64,000 nt of DNA from positions 2,790,001 through 2,854,000 of the forward strand of contig NC_079235.1 of NCBI RefSeq assembly GCF_028502605.1. Direction: 5' to 3'. Shown here piece by piece: positions 14,589 through 25,635 of the stretch. A program made the translations under genes and the position numbers. Under the pieces are notes generated by a model. It was not told where the DNA came from, did not search any database, and saw only the letters and a list, made by a program, of their open reading frames with translations. Numbering within the stretch: position 1 is the first letter of the stretch; each line of letters opens with the position of its first letter. Source of the DNA: Trichoderma breve (Eukaryota; Ascomycota; Sordariomycetes; Hypocreales; Hypocreaceae).

Positions 14589-16941
14589 ATAGATTAACAT
14601 CACATCAGGCATTCTTTTTAGTGTATTGTAGGATACCGCGTGCAATCACCCGGATGGTGTCAGCTATTGCATCTTTGCGAGCCAAGAGAAGCGCGGGACG
14701 AGTCCACATGACGGCAGTTTGGTGCTCCCAGGGGAGAGGCAATACGACTCGAGGTGGAGCGGCATTTTGATCAACTACCGGTACTGCCTCTAGGGGAATG
14801 TCTGCGTGCGTAGTTGCGTATCATGGCTATCAAGAGCATCATTTCTGGAGGAGCTTGTCAACGGCAAAGGGGGGATGATCATGGACAAGAACGCGGGCTG
14901 CTAGCCAAAGACAGCCTAGCCTCGAACTAGGCCCGTCACGGCATTCCCCACTTGCCTCACTCCAAAACTTGTGCGTTTTCCTGCCTAAGGCACCAATCTC
15001 AAGGATCTTGCAGTCCTCATTTCCCTTTCGCTCCAGGGCATCCGTAGAACATTCCAGGGGTCGAGAGAAGATCGCTTGGGCAGTTCTCCATGCTCCATAG
15101 CGGACAACGGGCTGGGCTGATATCACAGGTGGGAAAGGGGAATTGGATTGGGTAGGAAAAAAGAAAAGGGAGGGGGTCTCGGAAGATGGTCCGCAGGAAG
15201 GGCTCTGGAAGCATTGGCTGGGTGTTTGCCATGTGTCCCAAGCCAATTGATGAAGAAAATCTGCAACTGGATCTTTGACTTTCCATGGGCTTCCTTGAAT
15301 TGGCCAATCCATGAAGACCAAGGAAAAATAAAAATAAAAAACAAAAACAGAAAATTCAACATGCATATGCCTTGCCTCCGTGTATCAAAACGAAGACACT
15401 CCAGGGTGCATTAGCACTGTTGCACAACCGCTGTGGCATGAAATGCAGGATGACACGCGATTGAGTTCGTTGACGACTCAGGCAGGGTCGCACAGCGTCT
15501 GCAACCCCCTCTGTTTCCAGTGCTGGGTGCAATTTACAGCGGACTACAGAAGGGGCCAGCGGTTGCACAGAAGGAGGGGAGGCAGTCTCATGGGCTCATT
15601 GGCGGCTGCAATCACGACACCTCAGTGTCCAGTATCAATTATGCAGAGCACTTACTCGCATCGCAGCAATGAATTGATTGAATTGAGCCCATCACGGCTT
15701 TGATGTCATGCCGCCTCGACGTAAAAACCGCGTACAGTACATCAATGCTCTGCACACAGCTTGGTCCTTGTGACACAAGACAACCATCTCCGTCACCATT
15801 ACCGGGCTTCAATGCAACACGATAATCGAAAATTTTTTCCCCTCCAGCTGCTCCCATCTCGAACTCCATGCCTGCCCGAGGGGCGAAAAACAGCCCACCA
15901 ACTTGGCGTCACCTTGAATGCTGGATTGCCAATCTGCCCACAAGCGACCGCCCCGAGCCCGGCCGGCGCTCTTGAGTCACCCGCGACAAGAGAGCACGGG
16001 CGTGGCATCATGGCTCCAGCAAAAGTCGAATGTTCAGAGGCTAGCGAGAGCGAAAGAGAGAAAATGGAGAACAAAACTACGACTTCTGGGGCTCTCCCGC
16101 AACCCGCCAACCCGCCCTAATGGAACGCCTGGCGCAATGTTCGTCTGCCGCTACGGCTGTCGCCAGACTGGAGAGCGCCAGACATGATTTGATTTTTGTT
16201 TAGAGCTGGGCTGATGGGCGACGCAGCGACGCCATCGCTACGCCGCCGTCAACGGACCTCCCCGCGCCGGTCGCTGCGAAACTCTGCGTGGTGTGCTTTG
16301 AGCATTAGCAGTGAGGCAGCATAAAAATTTTCATGGGCGAACACAAAGGTGTGCAGGACAAGCCACACCCAGGCTGTGCGAAGAAAAAATTGCACGAAAA
16401 ATTGCTTGCTAGAGAGCCTTGAAGCGTACTCGTAGAGCAGCAGGAATCAGCCACCCAGGCGTTGCCTCGTCCACACACCCCCATGAAGCATAATATTGGC
16501 TGGCATCACGTCTTTGACGTTCATTTCACATCGAACGGCGCTATCTGGCCATCTTGCTGCAGGGCATGACCCCAAGCAACGCCAGGCCACACGCCCCCCC
16601 GTGGTGAAGCTGGACTGTAATTCGCATCCTCACGCCCCCCTTTCAATCTCAACCTTGGTGGCCCACCCCCCTTGTACTGAAGCAGCCCGTTTCCAGTCTG
16701 GATGCGACACTGCAGGCTCCTGAGTCCTGTCCTGAGCACCAGATGCACAAGCAAGACTCTGCCCATGCGTGGGCTTATGGCTACGGTACATCCAATGTGC
16801 GTACGTACGAGGGCCCCTCCCTCCCTCTCTCCGCAGTAGCCAGGCAGGTACCGTACAGAGTCTGTATGTACAGCGCCCATGCAGCGCTAGCCGTGCCAAA
16901 CGGTGGTCATCCCTCGCCGTCCTCAGTTTTGCAGCGGCTGT

Positions 16942-16969
16942 GCTCAGGCTGGCTCAGGCTCAGGCTCAG
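16942..16969. repeat. GCTCAG hexamer repeat
   Basis: GCTCAG occurs four times here, the last three in direct tandem. It lies about 600 bp upstream of the Ecl1-family start codon, at the edge of its CT-rich leader. Confidence 0.7.
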
Positions 16970-17039
16970 GGGGTGTGCGCGCACCATGCCATACCTGCAC
17001 CGTAAGTACCGTCCAGACCAGAACCGTTAGCGTTAGTGC

Positions 17040-17567
17040 ACCTCACCTCTTACACAAATTTTTTCACATCATATCATGGCCCTCCTCACACAAATTCTCG
17101 GGTGGGGCCTCGACTGACGCTGGGGTAGCACTAGCACTTCTCCACCCAAGCCAAGGTACCTCCATCCTCGTACCTCCGTCCTGCCCACTGCTGCTGCAGA
17201 CCCACCGGTACCTCGTCGCAGGTACTCGACCCTCCCCACTTCCCTCCATTGCACCACACCACACCATGTCCACACCACTCACACTTTCAGTCGCACTCCA
17301 GCATCCCAGAAGAGTACATATGCATCCCGTTGCCCTCGCTTCATCTCTCCACTGCCTCTCGTCAACCTCACCAACTTTCTCCTTCTACCACTTTGCTCTC
17401 CTTTCAAGGCATCGCGAAGACTCTTGTCAACTCCTTTTATAATACTCTGACTCTTCGTCCACTCTCTGCTTCTGAACCACTTCGACTCATACTACTTGCA
17501 CTTGCATACACTCGGGACTCTTCCCCCGCCTACTCTACTCTTCTACACACAACCAATCACCAACGCA
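17040..17567 (+). promoter_or_regulatory. CT-rich leader or promoter of the Ecl1-family gene, with upstream ATGs
   Basis: The plus strand is strongly pyrimidine-rich for about 500 bp up to the start codon at 17,568, the usual look of a filamentous-fungal core promoter and 5' leader. If transcription starts near the beginning of this tract, the leader would carry at least two upstream open frames: ATG at 17,076 (13 codons plus stop at 17,117) and ATG at 17,266 (stop at 17,442). A TTTTATAATA sequence lies near 17,436. The transcription start cannot be placed from sequence, so the uORFs remain conditional. Confidence 0.5.
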
Positions 17568-18053
17568 ATGGCTCTCGACATGTGGACTCACGAGTTCTGC
17601 CTTACCTGCGACCGACAGGTCCAGGTCGACGGCGACGCCTACTGCTCTGAAGCATGCAGAATGTCCGACTTCGAAAAGACTCCCTCTACTCCCAGCTCGC
17701 AGGCCAGCTCGCCCGGCTTTTCTCCCGTCTCCTACAACAGATCAGGCAGCCTCTCCAGCCGACCTGCTCCCACCAAGTTCTTCCTGTCTCCCGCCTACGA
17801 CTTCAACCAGGCCCAGCCCTACGGCTCAACTCCTCGGTCGTCATCGTCGTTTGGCAGCTACATGTCGGACATGTCACCTCTCTCCTCCAACCGGGGCCTC
17901 ACCCCCTCGAGCTCACACAGCAGCCTCTGCTCCATGCAGAGCGTATCCTCTACCGCCGAGGCGAGCCAGCTGTCAGACAAGGCACGGATGGAACTGCGAG
18001 CATACGCTGTTTCATTCGAGCAGGTCAGACTGCAGCGCCGGCGATCATACTAA
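17568..18053 (+). CDS. Ecl1-family zinc-motif protein (ECL1/2/3-like, lifespan-related)
   Basis: Single-exon gene of 161 aa. The N-terminus carries a compact four-cysteine motif, C11-x2-C14-x11-C26-x3-C30, with the local sequence FCLTCDRQV and YCSEACR. This is the signature of the small Ecl1/Ecl2/Ecl3 family first described in fission yeast as extenders of chronological lifespan and linked to nutrient and metal starvation. The rest of the protein is serine/proline-rich and looks disordered, ending in a short basic helix-like tail (ELRAYAVSFEQVRLQRRRSY), as in other filamentous-fungal members. The ATG at 17,568 is chosen because it directly precedes the conserved motif; an in-frame GTG-type extension upstream is untranslated-looking. 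There is no neighbouring gene for 17 kb upstream or 7.5 kb downstream. Family assignment is fairly sure; biochemical role in this organism is inferred. Confidence 0.82.
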   Translation: MALDMWTHEFCLTCDRQVQVDGDAYCSEACRMSDFEKTPSTPSSQASSPGFSPVSYNRSGSLSSRPAPTKFFLSPAYDFNQAQPYGSTPRSSSSFGSYMSDMSPLSSNRGLTPSSSHSSLCSMQSVSSTAEASQLSDKARMELRAYAVSFEQVRLQRRRSY

Positions 18054-18090
18054 ATAACCAACATCATCCTCACACGAACTCACACACATA

Positions 18091-18120
18091 CCACACTCTA
18101 CCACACTCTACCACACTCTA
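18091..18120. repeat. Three tandem copies of CCACACTCTA
   Basis: A perfect decamer tandem (three copies) lies 38 bp after the stop codon of the Ecl1-family gene, probably in its 3' untranslated region. It is followed by partial copies (CCATCTACCATC). Confidence 0.85.
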
Positions 18121-21100
18121 CCATCTACCATCACGCAACTCAATCATACGCAACACAATATGAAACGATACGAAACCATCCTACCATTACTTGCTATACT
18201 GTTCTTGTTCTTTTAAAACAAGCCCATTTTCTTTTACCTCATTTTTTATTTCCCTTGAGTTGTATCAAGACGGACGTTACACGGAGCACCGTATACCCAT
18301 AAAAGCACTTTTTTGCCTCTTTGAATTTTTTTAATCGAGCGCACTGTCTTCTCTACACCCACCTCTTTATTGTTTCTTTTGTCACGGAGTTTTATCACGG
18401 AATGATTTGGATTTGGCGGGACCCCGTCGAGGGCGTCTGTATACCACAACACAACACACAAAGATTGGGCGGAGACTTGATATCAAACCACTGTTTATTA
18501 TTAGCATGGCACAAGGGAAACAAACACATTTGGGTGCTGGCGGGCAACACATTATGATATTTGGGACATGATCAGCGGCGCAGACCACAAGATTTTGGGA
18601 TCAGAGCAAGAATGATGGCGCAGATAAAGGCAGTCGGCGTGCTGCAAAGCCGCCCGGTCTATTGGAAATTTACTGTTTGGACACAAAAAAGACCAAGGGA
18701 AGTGGGAAAGGGGAGAAGCAAAAAAACGGATGGATTCTTGGAAATTGGATAGCTCAAGCTGAAGATGCTCTGCATCATCAATGAATAGAACAACCTGTCT
18801 AAGACTTGGTCAAAACAACTTTCTACATTCCCTTGTCTCTCTCTGTGATGCGATTTGATGCTTATGATTGGGCGGGCCACTAAAGGTGTTGCTCCAGTGG
18901 CGATAATCGATGTCGGTGCCGACTTGTGGTGACTGTCAGACTGAGCGACATCGGATCGACCTTGTACGTAAACTCTGTTTCTATGCGAGAGGCACTAGCA
19001 AGCTATCGTGATGCCCAATCTTCTATAGGGCATAACATGGACGGCCCAACGAACCGCTGTTTTACTTAGTGGATGCTCTACTGCTGCGATCTAATGCTGC
19101 TGCTATCTTGTTTTGTGTCTGTTACTCTGCATACTACTACTAGCCCCGTGTGTATGGAGATAGGTACTACATGATGGCCTAGTGAATACTCGTAATGCAA
19201 GGTACTCGGTGCAAAGTGGAAACGCGCAGCCTCTTTTTCGATTGCGTCCCAAATGCGCGATGCCCAGCAGAGGCGAAAAGAAGGGAGCCGGCGTAAAGGG
19301 AAGACTCAAGTGATGCTTTGTGGGGGAGAAGCCCAAAGTGCCTACGGTAGCCGTGCCTGACCGGCGTGGGGATGATGGGAGAGTGTACGATACTTTGTTG
19401 ACGTAGATTTAATCAAGGGTAAGGGGGGAAGAACTTTGTAAGGGGGGCGAATAATAACCTTGGAAGTTGATGCTTGTTTATTTTCGTTACTAGGCGGTGA
19501 TTGAGTTTTTCTTGTTGTGTACCTGACGGGACTTTAATTCTTTGGGGGTCGTTTTTTGTTTCGTGGTGTTGCGATTTTGGGTTGGGGGAGCGAGTGGCAA
19601 ATCAGGTAATTAATTGAACATGGCCATCCCTGAAATTTTTGGCATCCTTGGTGACGAAAACGCTACGTACGAAAAAATCTTGTTTTTGTTTTCTTATTTT
19701 GTTTGTATTACAACTATTTTTAATTTTAAAAAATTTTCTCTTTTCAATTCATGTACGAGTGTCTCACTTCATCCTTGAGGGTTCCCGGCTCAATTGGCTT
19801 TTCGTCTACCCATGCATTGCTAGTTTTTTTTTTGCCTTTCAAGGTTTTCATTTTGCTTGGTTGGTCCGTTGCCTAGGCTTTCGGTGTTCGGGCGGATATT
19901 GCCTTGCGCAAAAGGAAAAAAAAAAGCATCTGTGTGGAGAGCCGGACGGACGTGGCCGATGCAAGGCAAGCAATAGGCAGATTGCACACGGGCTGCCTTG
20001 TTTTCCTTTTGCTTCTATCCATTCTTGTTGTCTCGCTCCCCTGTAATATGTCTATGTACGTGCTGTAAACGAAGTACTGTAATCGTACGTACTCAATTGA
20101 CGGGCTTTAACCCCCCTGTTTTGCATCTGCGGTTGAATAAACACCGACTGCATCTCCATCAGATTGCGCTTGGCGGCCAGGCTACTGTAATGTTGCAGTT
20201 GATGCCGCCCAACTCTTGCAAACCTGGCTCTGCGGCTGCGGCTGGAGACCGGGGGAGCGATTCTGGCTGCCCAAACGAGAACGGGGGGGATGTCAATGCA
20301 CAGTTGCATCGAAATTTGGCGATTTATTTTTTTACGAGGGAGGATTAGGATTAGGACTTTGCACGGTAGTATTACAGCTAGGACCCCAAAGACCCCTAGG
20401 CAGAAGTTGGATGTAGATTGCATTGCATGTTTTGATTGAGTTGCCTTGCTGGGATGCTGATAGTCTACAAGGCAGACGAATATGCCTTGTGCAGAGACGA
20501 CATTTCAATTCACTAATTGGATAAAATAGAACCCATCCCAATGTACGAGTATTATACAGAAGTGCTGCATGCAAAGTAATAATGCGCTTCATTCAATGCC
20601 AAGACCAATAAAAAACCAAGTCGATACGAGCCAATTGCTGATTTGCTAAGTCTGCCAAACCCGCCCCGGCCTTGCCAGCTCATCATCGGCGCATATCGGC
20701 CCACGATGGAGATTGGAGATGCAGATGCAGAAACCCAAAACGCATCAAACCCTTGACACTTTGCTCCTCAAAAAACCTTTTCAAAGAGACCCCCCGGAAG
20801 ACAGCTCCTGCTGGTCCGGCCACCGGCTGTCCGGAAAGTGGACACTGTTCGCCCCCGGAATGGGCACGTAGGAGAGCCGAGAGAAGAGCTGGGGGGTTTG
20901 GTTGGGGCTTTTTTTTCTGCTGCTGCACAAGGTTTGTTGTGCGTTGTTCAATGGGATGGGGAACTGTGTATCCATTTTTCTGTCTCTTGTCTTTCTTCAT
21001 TGGCCTTTTGCTGGACAAGTAACAACGCAGCACGAGGGTGGGTTTTGGAGGAGCGGCTTCACGAGGTTTGAGTCGGTCGCGGGCAGAGACTTGCGCTTCA

Positions 21101-22114
21101 GTGTACGAGTATGGGGGCAAAGACATTCCACAACGACAACACGTGCCTACTATCACGACGTTTGTATGGCATCACCTCGAGTTTACTAGTAGTATTTCCT
21201 TAGTACAGTGGTTCTCTAACTTTGTTTCCGTTATTCTCTGGGGCTGCGGAGCGGAGTTGTGGATTTCCGATGGAGAAGCTCTTACTTCTCGCTACTTCAA
21301 CACACAAAACCGAAAAGTAGCACAGAGGAGGCAAAATCCGGAGAGAGCTCTCCCCGACAGCCGACGGCCGCTAACAACACAGGCAGACAGGAGAGAGACA
21401 CTGAAAAAAATTCTCTTCCTGTCAGGCCCAGCTGGGCTGAGCTGGGCTGACTAGCGGCATCGCGGATCTCGATCTAAGGCTGCCTAATGAGCCTTTGGGG
21501 GGGGAGTGAGATTGCGATGGGCTCAAACAAAACATAAGATGTTTAAAAAAAGGGCAACGCAGTACGTATGATGTGAGACAAACGATGAAAATTTTCTTCG
21601 CTTCTCCTATTTGGTTGGCCGCCCCCCTTCTTCCAATAGTCTTCTGTTCCTTGCCAGGGGTTTGGATGGAAACAAGTAAGCGAGCGAACATGTCTTGACC
21701 TGAAAGCCTCAATTGCTTTTTTTTACATCTACGGCGGAGATCGAAATCTGTCAATTCGAAAAAAAGAAACAAATGGACAAGGAGAGAAGGAAGAAGAACA
21801 TATGCACCCCAGTTGTGCATGTAGCCAGCCTAGCTGATCCGCTTGTGCTGCTTCTTCATCCATCGCCTTGCTCAGCCCCTTGCATAACAAAAAAACCACC
21901 CGTCGTATGATGTGGCATTTTCGTAATTCTCCTAGCCTTCAGTATGATGCGGGTTTTCAATCCCTTTTCCCTCAATTGCAAATAGCATCATCCCCCAAAC
22001 CTCCATACCGTCATGAGACGTTTGACTTTGGCCTTCCCCTTGACCCGGTGCCCTGCACTCGGGACCAGCTAGACATAATCCTCCGTGACAATTTCTCCGT
22101 TAGCATCTGCCGTC

Positions 22115-22138
22115 AACAAGCCAACAAGCCAACAAGCC
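22115..22138. repeat. Three tandem copies of AACAAGCC
   Basis: Perfect 8-bp unit repeated three times in gene-free DNA. No function inferred. Confidence 0.8.
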
Positions 22139-24684
22139 CAGTCTTTTTCCATTCCTCATGCCGGCAAATCATATGTAGCAAAATAGCAAAACTCCTGCTG
22201 CGAGAGACGCCTCTGCCGCCTCTTGGGCCCGGCTGTCGCTCAGCGAAAGACTCGACAGCCAGACTGGAGAAATCTAAGCTGGTGAGTGGTGGCGAAATTC
22301 CCCAAACAGCCGCTTGTCTCAGCCCGTCGAGCTCAATTTCAAATACTGAGTGAGCCGGCTGTCGTCCGAATTGCCACATCCAAGTCTAAGCCCGGCATGA
22401 GAAAACGGTTCCCAAACAAACGTAATAGTTATGCACAAGAATGTATGTAGAAAAAGGGCTACGGCAAAAGAATCAAGATCAAATCACACAACACGCGACA
22501 CAAGGAGAAAAAATTTCTTCAGCTCCGTGTTCAAGGCCCGCCTTCTCCGGCTTCTCCCTTCCCGCTCCATCTCATATTCACGGCTACGATCCGGCATAGC
22601 AAATTAAATCACACGATTCCCTTTTCTCCTTCCGGGTCTTTTCCTCATCTTTCTCCAGGGGACCAGCTAGCCAGCCCTACTTCGGCACTCGTCAACAAGG
22701 GCTTTTTTGCTTCCAAATTGTCTTCCGTTCTCACAGTTTTAACCTTGCCGGATCCTCTCCTCCGTCCTCCGTCGATCCCTTAGAATCTTACGATCGGTGG
22801 CGTGAGCCGGGCGCGACCGGCTCTTCCGTGTGGGTGACGCTTCCGATTCGCTGGGCTCGACTTGTTTCAAGTTGCCCGTCTTTTTTCGCATTCTGTTTCC
22901 GAACTTCCCCTGTTGCTCTTCCGTTCTGTGACGTGCTGCCGGCAATTCTTAGCAATATCATGCCATGTTGTATCTTGATTGATCTCTGTTTCGTCCAAGG
23001 GGGGGGAGGGGGGTGCATAAACAATTTCTCTGGCAGAGTCCATTACATGAAGCGAGAGGGCATTACTTGCCGTGGATCCATAATCCAATCCTCGATACAA
23101 CCCCGTTGTGCTCCGTACAGCCAAAACAACTGCGCATAAACAGAGTCCTGTATTACTCTGCTTACCGGCCCAATGAACCGACGACATCCAGTTGAGACGA
23201 GCATAAGCCCAAGGGAGTATCTGTAGTCATTCAAGATCCACCACCAACCCAGATCCATCCGCTCGACTCTCTTTGGATGCTACATCTGCGGTATCATCCA
23301 CAAGTTGGCCGACTTCACTCGACTTACACCATCTGCCACCGTCTGCCACCGAGCAACCTAAAAGATGCATATTTTGTTAGAAAAAAATTCTTTCCGTTCC
23401 AAGCAAAATAACCTTTGCAAAATCTTTCCTTTAGGTCTAGACTCATCACCCCTATTTTCCCCCACGTCCCAGCCACAAAAGCCCAACATCTTAGAAGACA
23501 CACCACACAAGCAAACAAACTTTGCTCTAAGATATACTCTATCATCAAAAGGAGAACAAGCGCCAAAACTACAGGCCTCGGTCCATCGTCTTCGCCCGTG
23601 GCCGTGTCCCAAGCTTCACCTCCTAAAACCATTTAAGTAAAAACCTTGAAGCCACCACATCCCGCAAAAGCACACCACGATAAGGAACCGCCTCTTCATA
23701 GCTCCCGCCCCCAAAGCTCCTGGACTGATCCCCCAAAAGCCACAGCCGCGAGCTTGGCAGATTGGTAAAGGTCCAGAACCCCAGAAAAACATCTAGACGG
23801 TTTGCCACTTGGTATTAAAGTATTTCTCCGTTAAGGAATGAAAGAAAGGGTGGCTGTACTTCAGCTCATGCTCAGTTGGAACAAAGCCCAAAAAGAGGCG
23901 TCTACTCCAGCCCCTATCCAGCCATTATCTAGACAAAATAGAGAAATAAATAGAGAAAAGCCACGATATCGGATATCGGCCAACTTCAAAATGGCAAAGC
24001 TGCAATCAAACCCCAACATTGGGCTTGCTCTAGAATTCACCCAGCTGGCTGAGGAAGCGAAATCCCCCCCCTCAGCCTCCGTTATACTTCCTTTTACGTA
24101 CCGTGATGGTGATAGACAGACGCCTCCAAAAAAGGAACTTGACAACAAAGTATCGCCAAGAATTCTCATCCGCAAGTACACAAGGGGAAACAACAAAACA
24201 AGCTTCCGACTCCTCGACCTCCAGTGGGACCTCAAACCAACCAGTCAATGATAGATAGACACACAATCAAAAAAAGAGCATGATACAGAGAAAGGGAAGA
24301 AGAAGCACCGTCAGTTTCACCCCCCCTTGAAAGAAATTTGAACCCGAAAAGGGCCGCTCGCATATTCAACCCTTTCGCCAATGAGATCCCTTATACGACC
24401 ACATACATCCCGCACCCTCCACACCAAATGCAGTAAAACAGTAAACCCCCAATAAATTCGTCGACAGGAGAAAACTACAATATGCAGAAAGAGGCTCACT
24501 CAGCTGTGGCCACGTAGAAAGCCTCGGCCCGTTCGAACCCACAGCCTGCGTCAAGGCAAAACCACACAGAAGGGCAGCGCCATGCCTAGCCGGAATAACG
24601 TCATGCATTGCTTGAATATGCCTCTGTGCGTCTTATACCATCAATATGAGCCACCATTTTTTCTGCATCTGGTCGTATATCTTG

Positions 24685-24708
24685 CCGTGTCCGTGTCCGT
24701 GTCCGTGT
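24685..24708. repeat. Four tandem copies of CCGTGT
   Basis: Perfect hexamer tandem repeat in gene-free DNA. Confidence 0.8.
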
Positions 24709-24965
24709 CGCAGCCTCGGCAGCCTCAGTTTCGACATCTGAAGAACAAGGGGATAGAGAAAAAAAGGCTGGGACAGTTCTGCAGCCGCCGTAGTGCAAAA
24801 TATCCCTCTATCACATCCTACTACACCACATACGTATGTCGTGTGCCGCGTGTGAAATGTGTAATCACTCAATACTTGTCACTTTTACTCTCCCCCTCTA
24901 AGGCGGGGGAAAAATGCAAGGAGCTGCTGGCTGCTGGCTGCTGTTCAACATGCATCTGCGTAGGC

Positions 24966-25012
24966 GAATTGGGTGGTAAACTTCGCCGGGAATTGGGTGG
25001 TAGACTTCGCGG
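24966..25012. repeat. 24-bp imperfect direct repeat, two copies
   Basis: Two adjacent copies beginning GAATTGGGTGGT. The second copy differs by one substitution (A to G) and lacks one C. This looks like a recent local duplication. Confidence 0.8.
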
Positions 25013-25381
25013 GATTGGTTCTTCAGCTGAGGGGGGCCCAGAGCCAGCAGAGACGTGTAATAGATGGGATGCTCCCGTCTCGTTGGCTGGAGAGGGCCAC
25101 ATCCGGTGGACCGTAATGCAGCTCTTACATTCCCGTATCCTGCATCCTCTCAGCAGCTGTCATTCATTTTGCCGTCTCCGTCTGCCTTTCTGCAGAGCTT
25201 TTGCCCACTAGGCGATGCCGATGGGACACGGATGCGCATTGAAATGATAACGAAGACGACAAGGGGAAAATATTACTCGTATGCTTTTCATCCGGCCTAT
25301 CGGCTTTTGCTTCACGGTCCGAGATGACACTTGGACGTCGAGGAATGGATGCCCGTCTTGAGAAAGAAGCAAGAAAATTTT

Positions 25382-25398
25382 TCATCATCATCATCATC
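25382..25398. repeat. TCA trinucleotide microsatellite
   Basis: Five or more TCA units followed by related ATC/ACC triplets; simple-sequence DNA about 240 bp downstream of the 3' end of the LAA1-like gene (25,636). Confidence 0.7.
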
Positions 25399-25635
25399 AC
25401 CTTCATCGCCATCACCATGCGTCTACATGACATGTGTATCCATCCGGCGTAATAAACCATACAAAACTCCAGCATGCCCCCGCCCGGCTCACGTACCGTT
25501 CCATTGCCAACGAGCGCCTGCATGAAGCGGGCAAATTTCAATCCTTTCCTAAACCCAATTTCCCTTTCTCCCGCGTGTCCATTTTGCACCAGTCGAGGCT
25601 GATTGGAGGCTTCCCTGGCTAAGGCGCTTCTCCAT

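Larger units (their letters stand above)
1..17039. other. Long gene-poor stretch upstream of the Ecl1-family gene
   Basis: No protein family is recognisable in any frame on either strand. Open frames are short or of low complexity. The longest (minus 10,283-9,492, 263 codons, and minus 2,146-1,436, 236 codons) lack domain-like sequence or preferred-codon bias. Base composition is mixed rather than strongly AT-rich, so this does not look like a repeat block decayed by repeat-induced point mutation. Visible content is homopolymer A/T runs, short microsatellites and seven copies of the octamer TACTCGTA/TACGAGTA. A gap this long is unusual for a filamentous fungus. It may hold non-coding transcripts, distal regulation or fast-evolving orphan genes, none of which can be shown from sequence alone. 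Confidence 0.6.
18121..25635. other. Second gene-poor stretch, between Ecl1-family and LAA1 genes
   Basis: I see no supported gene in these 7.5 kb. Open frames reach at most about 210 codons (plus 24,582-25,211) and lack recognisable domains. That longest frame is partly built from simple repeats (CCGTGT units and a 24-bp direct repeat). The first few hundred bases are likely 3' untranslated sequence of the Ecl1-family gene. Four copies of TACTCGTA/TACGAGTA occur here (19,187; 20,544; 21,104; 25,274). A near-continuous G run sits near 22,999-23,013. Confidence 0.55.

Noticed and set aside
14915..14935. Perfect T-arm-like hairpin (CCTAG-TTCGAGG-CTAGG on the minus strand)
   Set aside because: No D-arm, anticodon arm or acceptor stem can be built around it, and the loop ends in G rather than the usual pyrimidine.
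14839..15366. 175-codon minus-strand open frame with a hydrophobic start
   Set aside because: Composition is low-complexity and no family or splice structure is visible.
16903..17442. 179-codon plus-strand open frame before the Ecl1-family gene
   Set aside because: It is the pyrimidine-rich leader read in one frame; Ser/His/Pro/Leu bias follows from CT-rich DNA. Only the short uORFs within it are kept as possibilities.
24515..24540. GTTCGAACCC resembling a tRNA T-loop
   Set aside because: The flanking bases do not form a 5-bp T-stem and no cloverleaf is possible.
24582..25211. 209-codon plus-strand open frame
   Set aside because: Built partly from CCGTGT units and a 24-bp duplication; no domain or codon bias.
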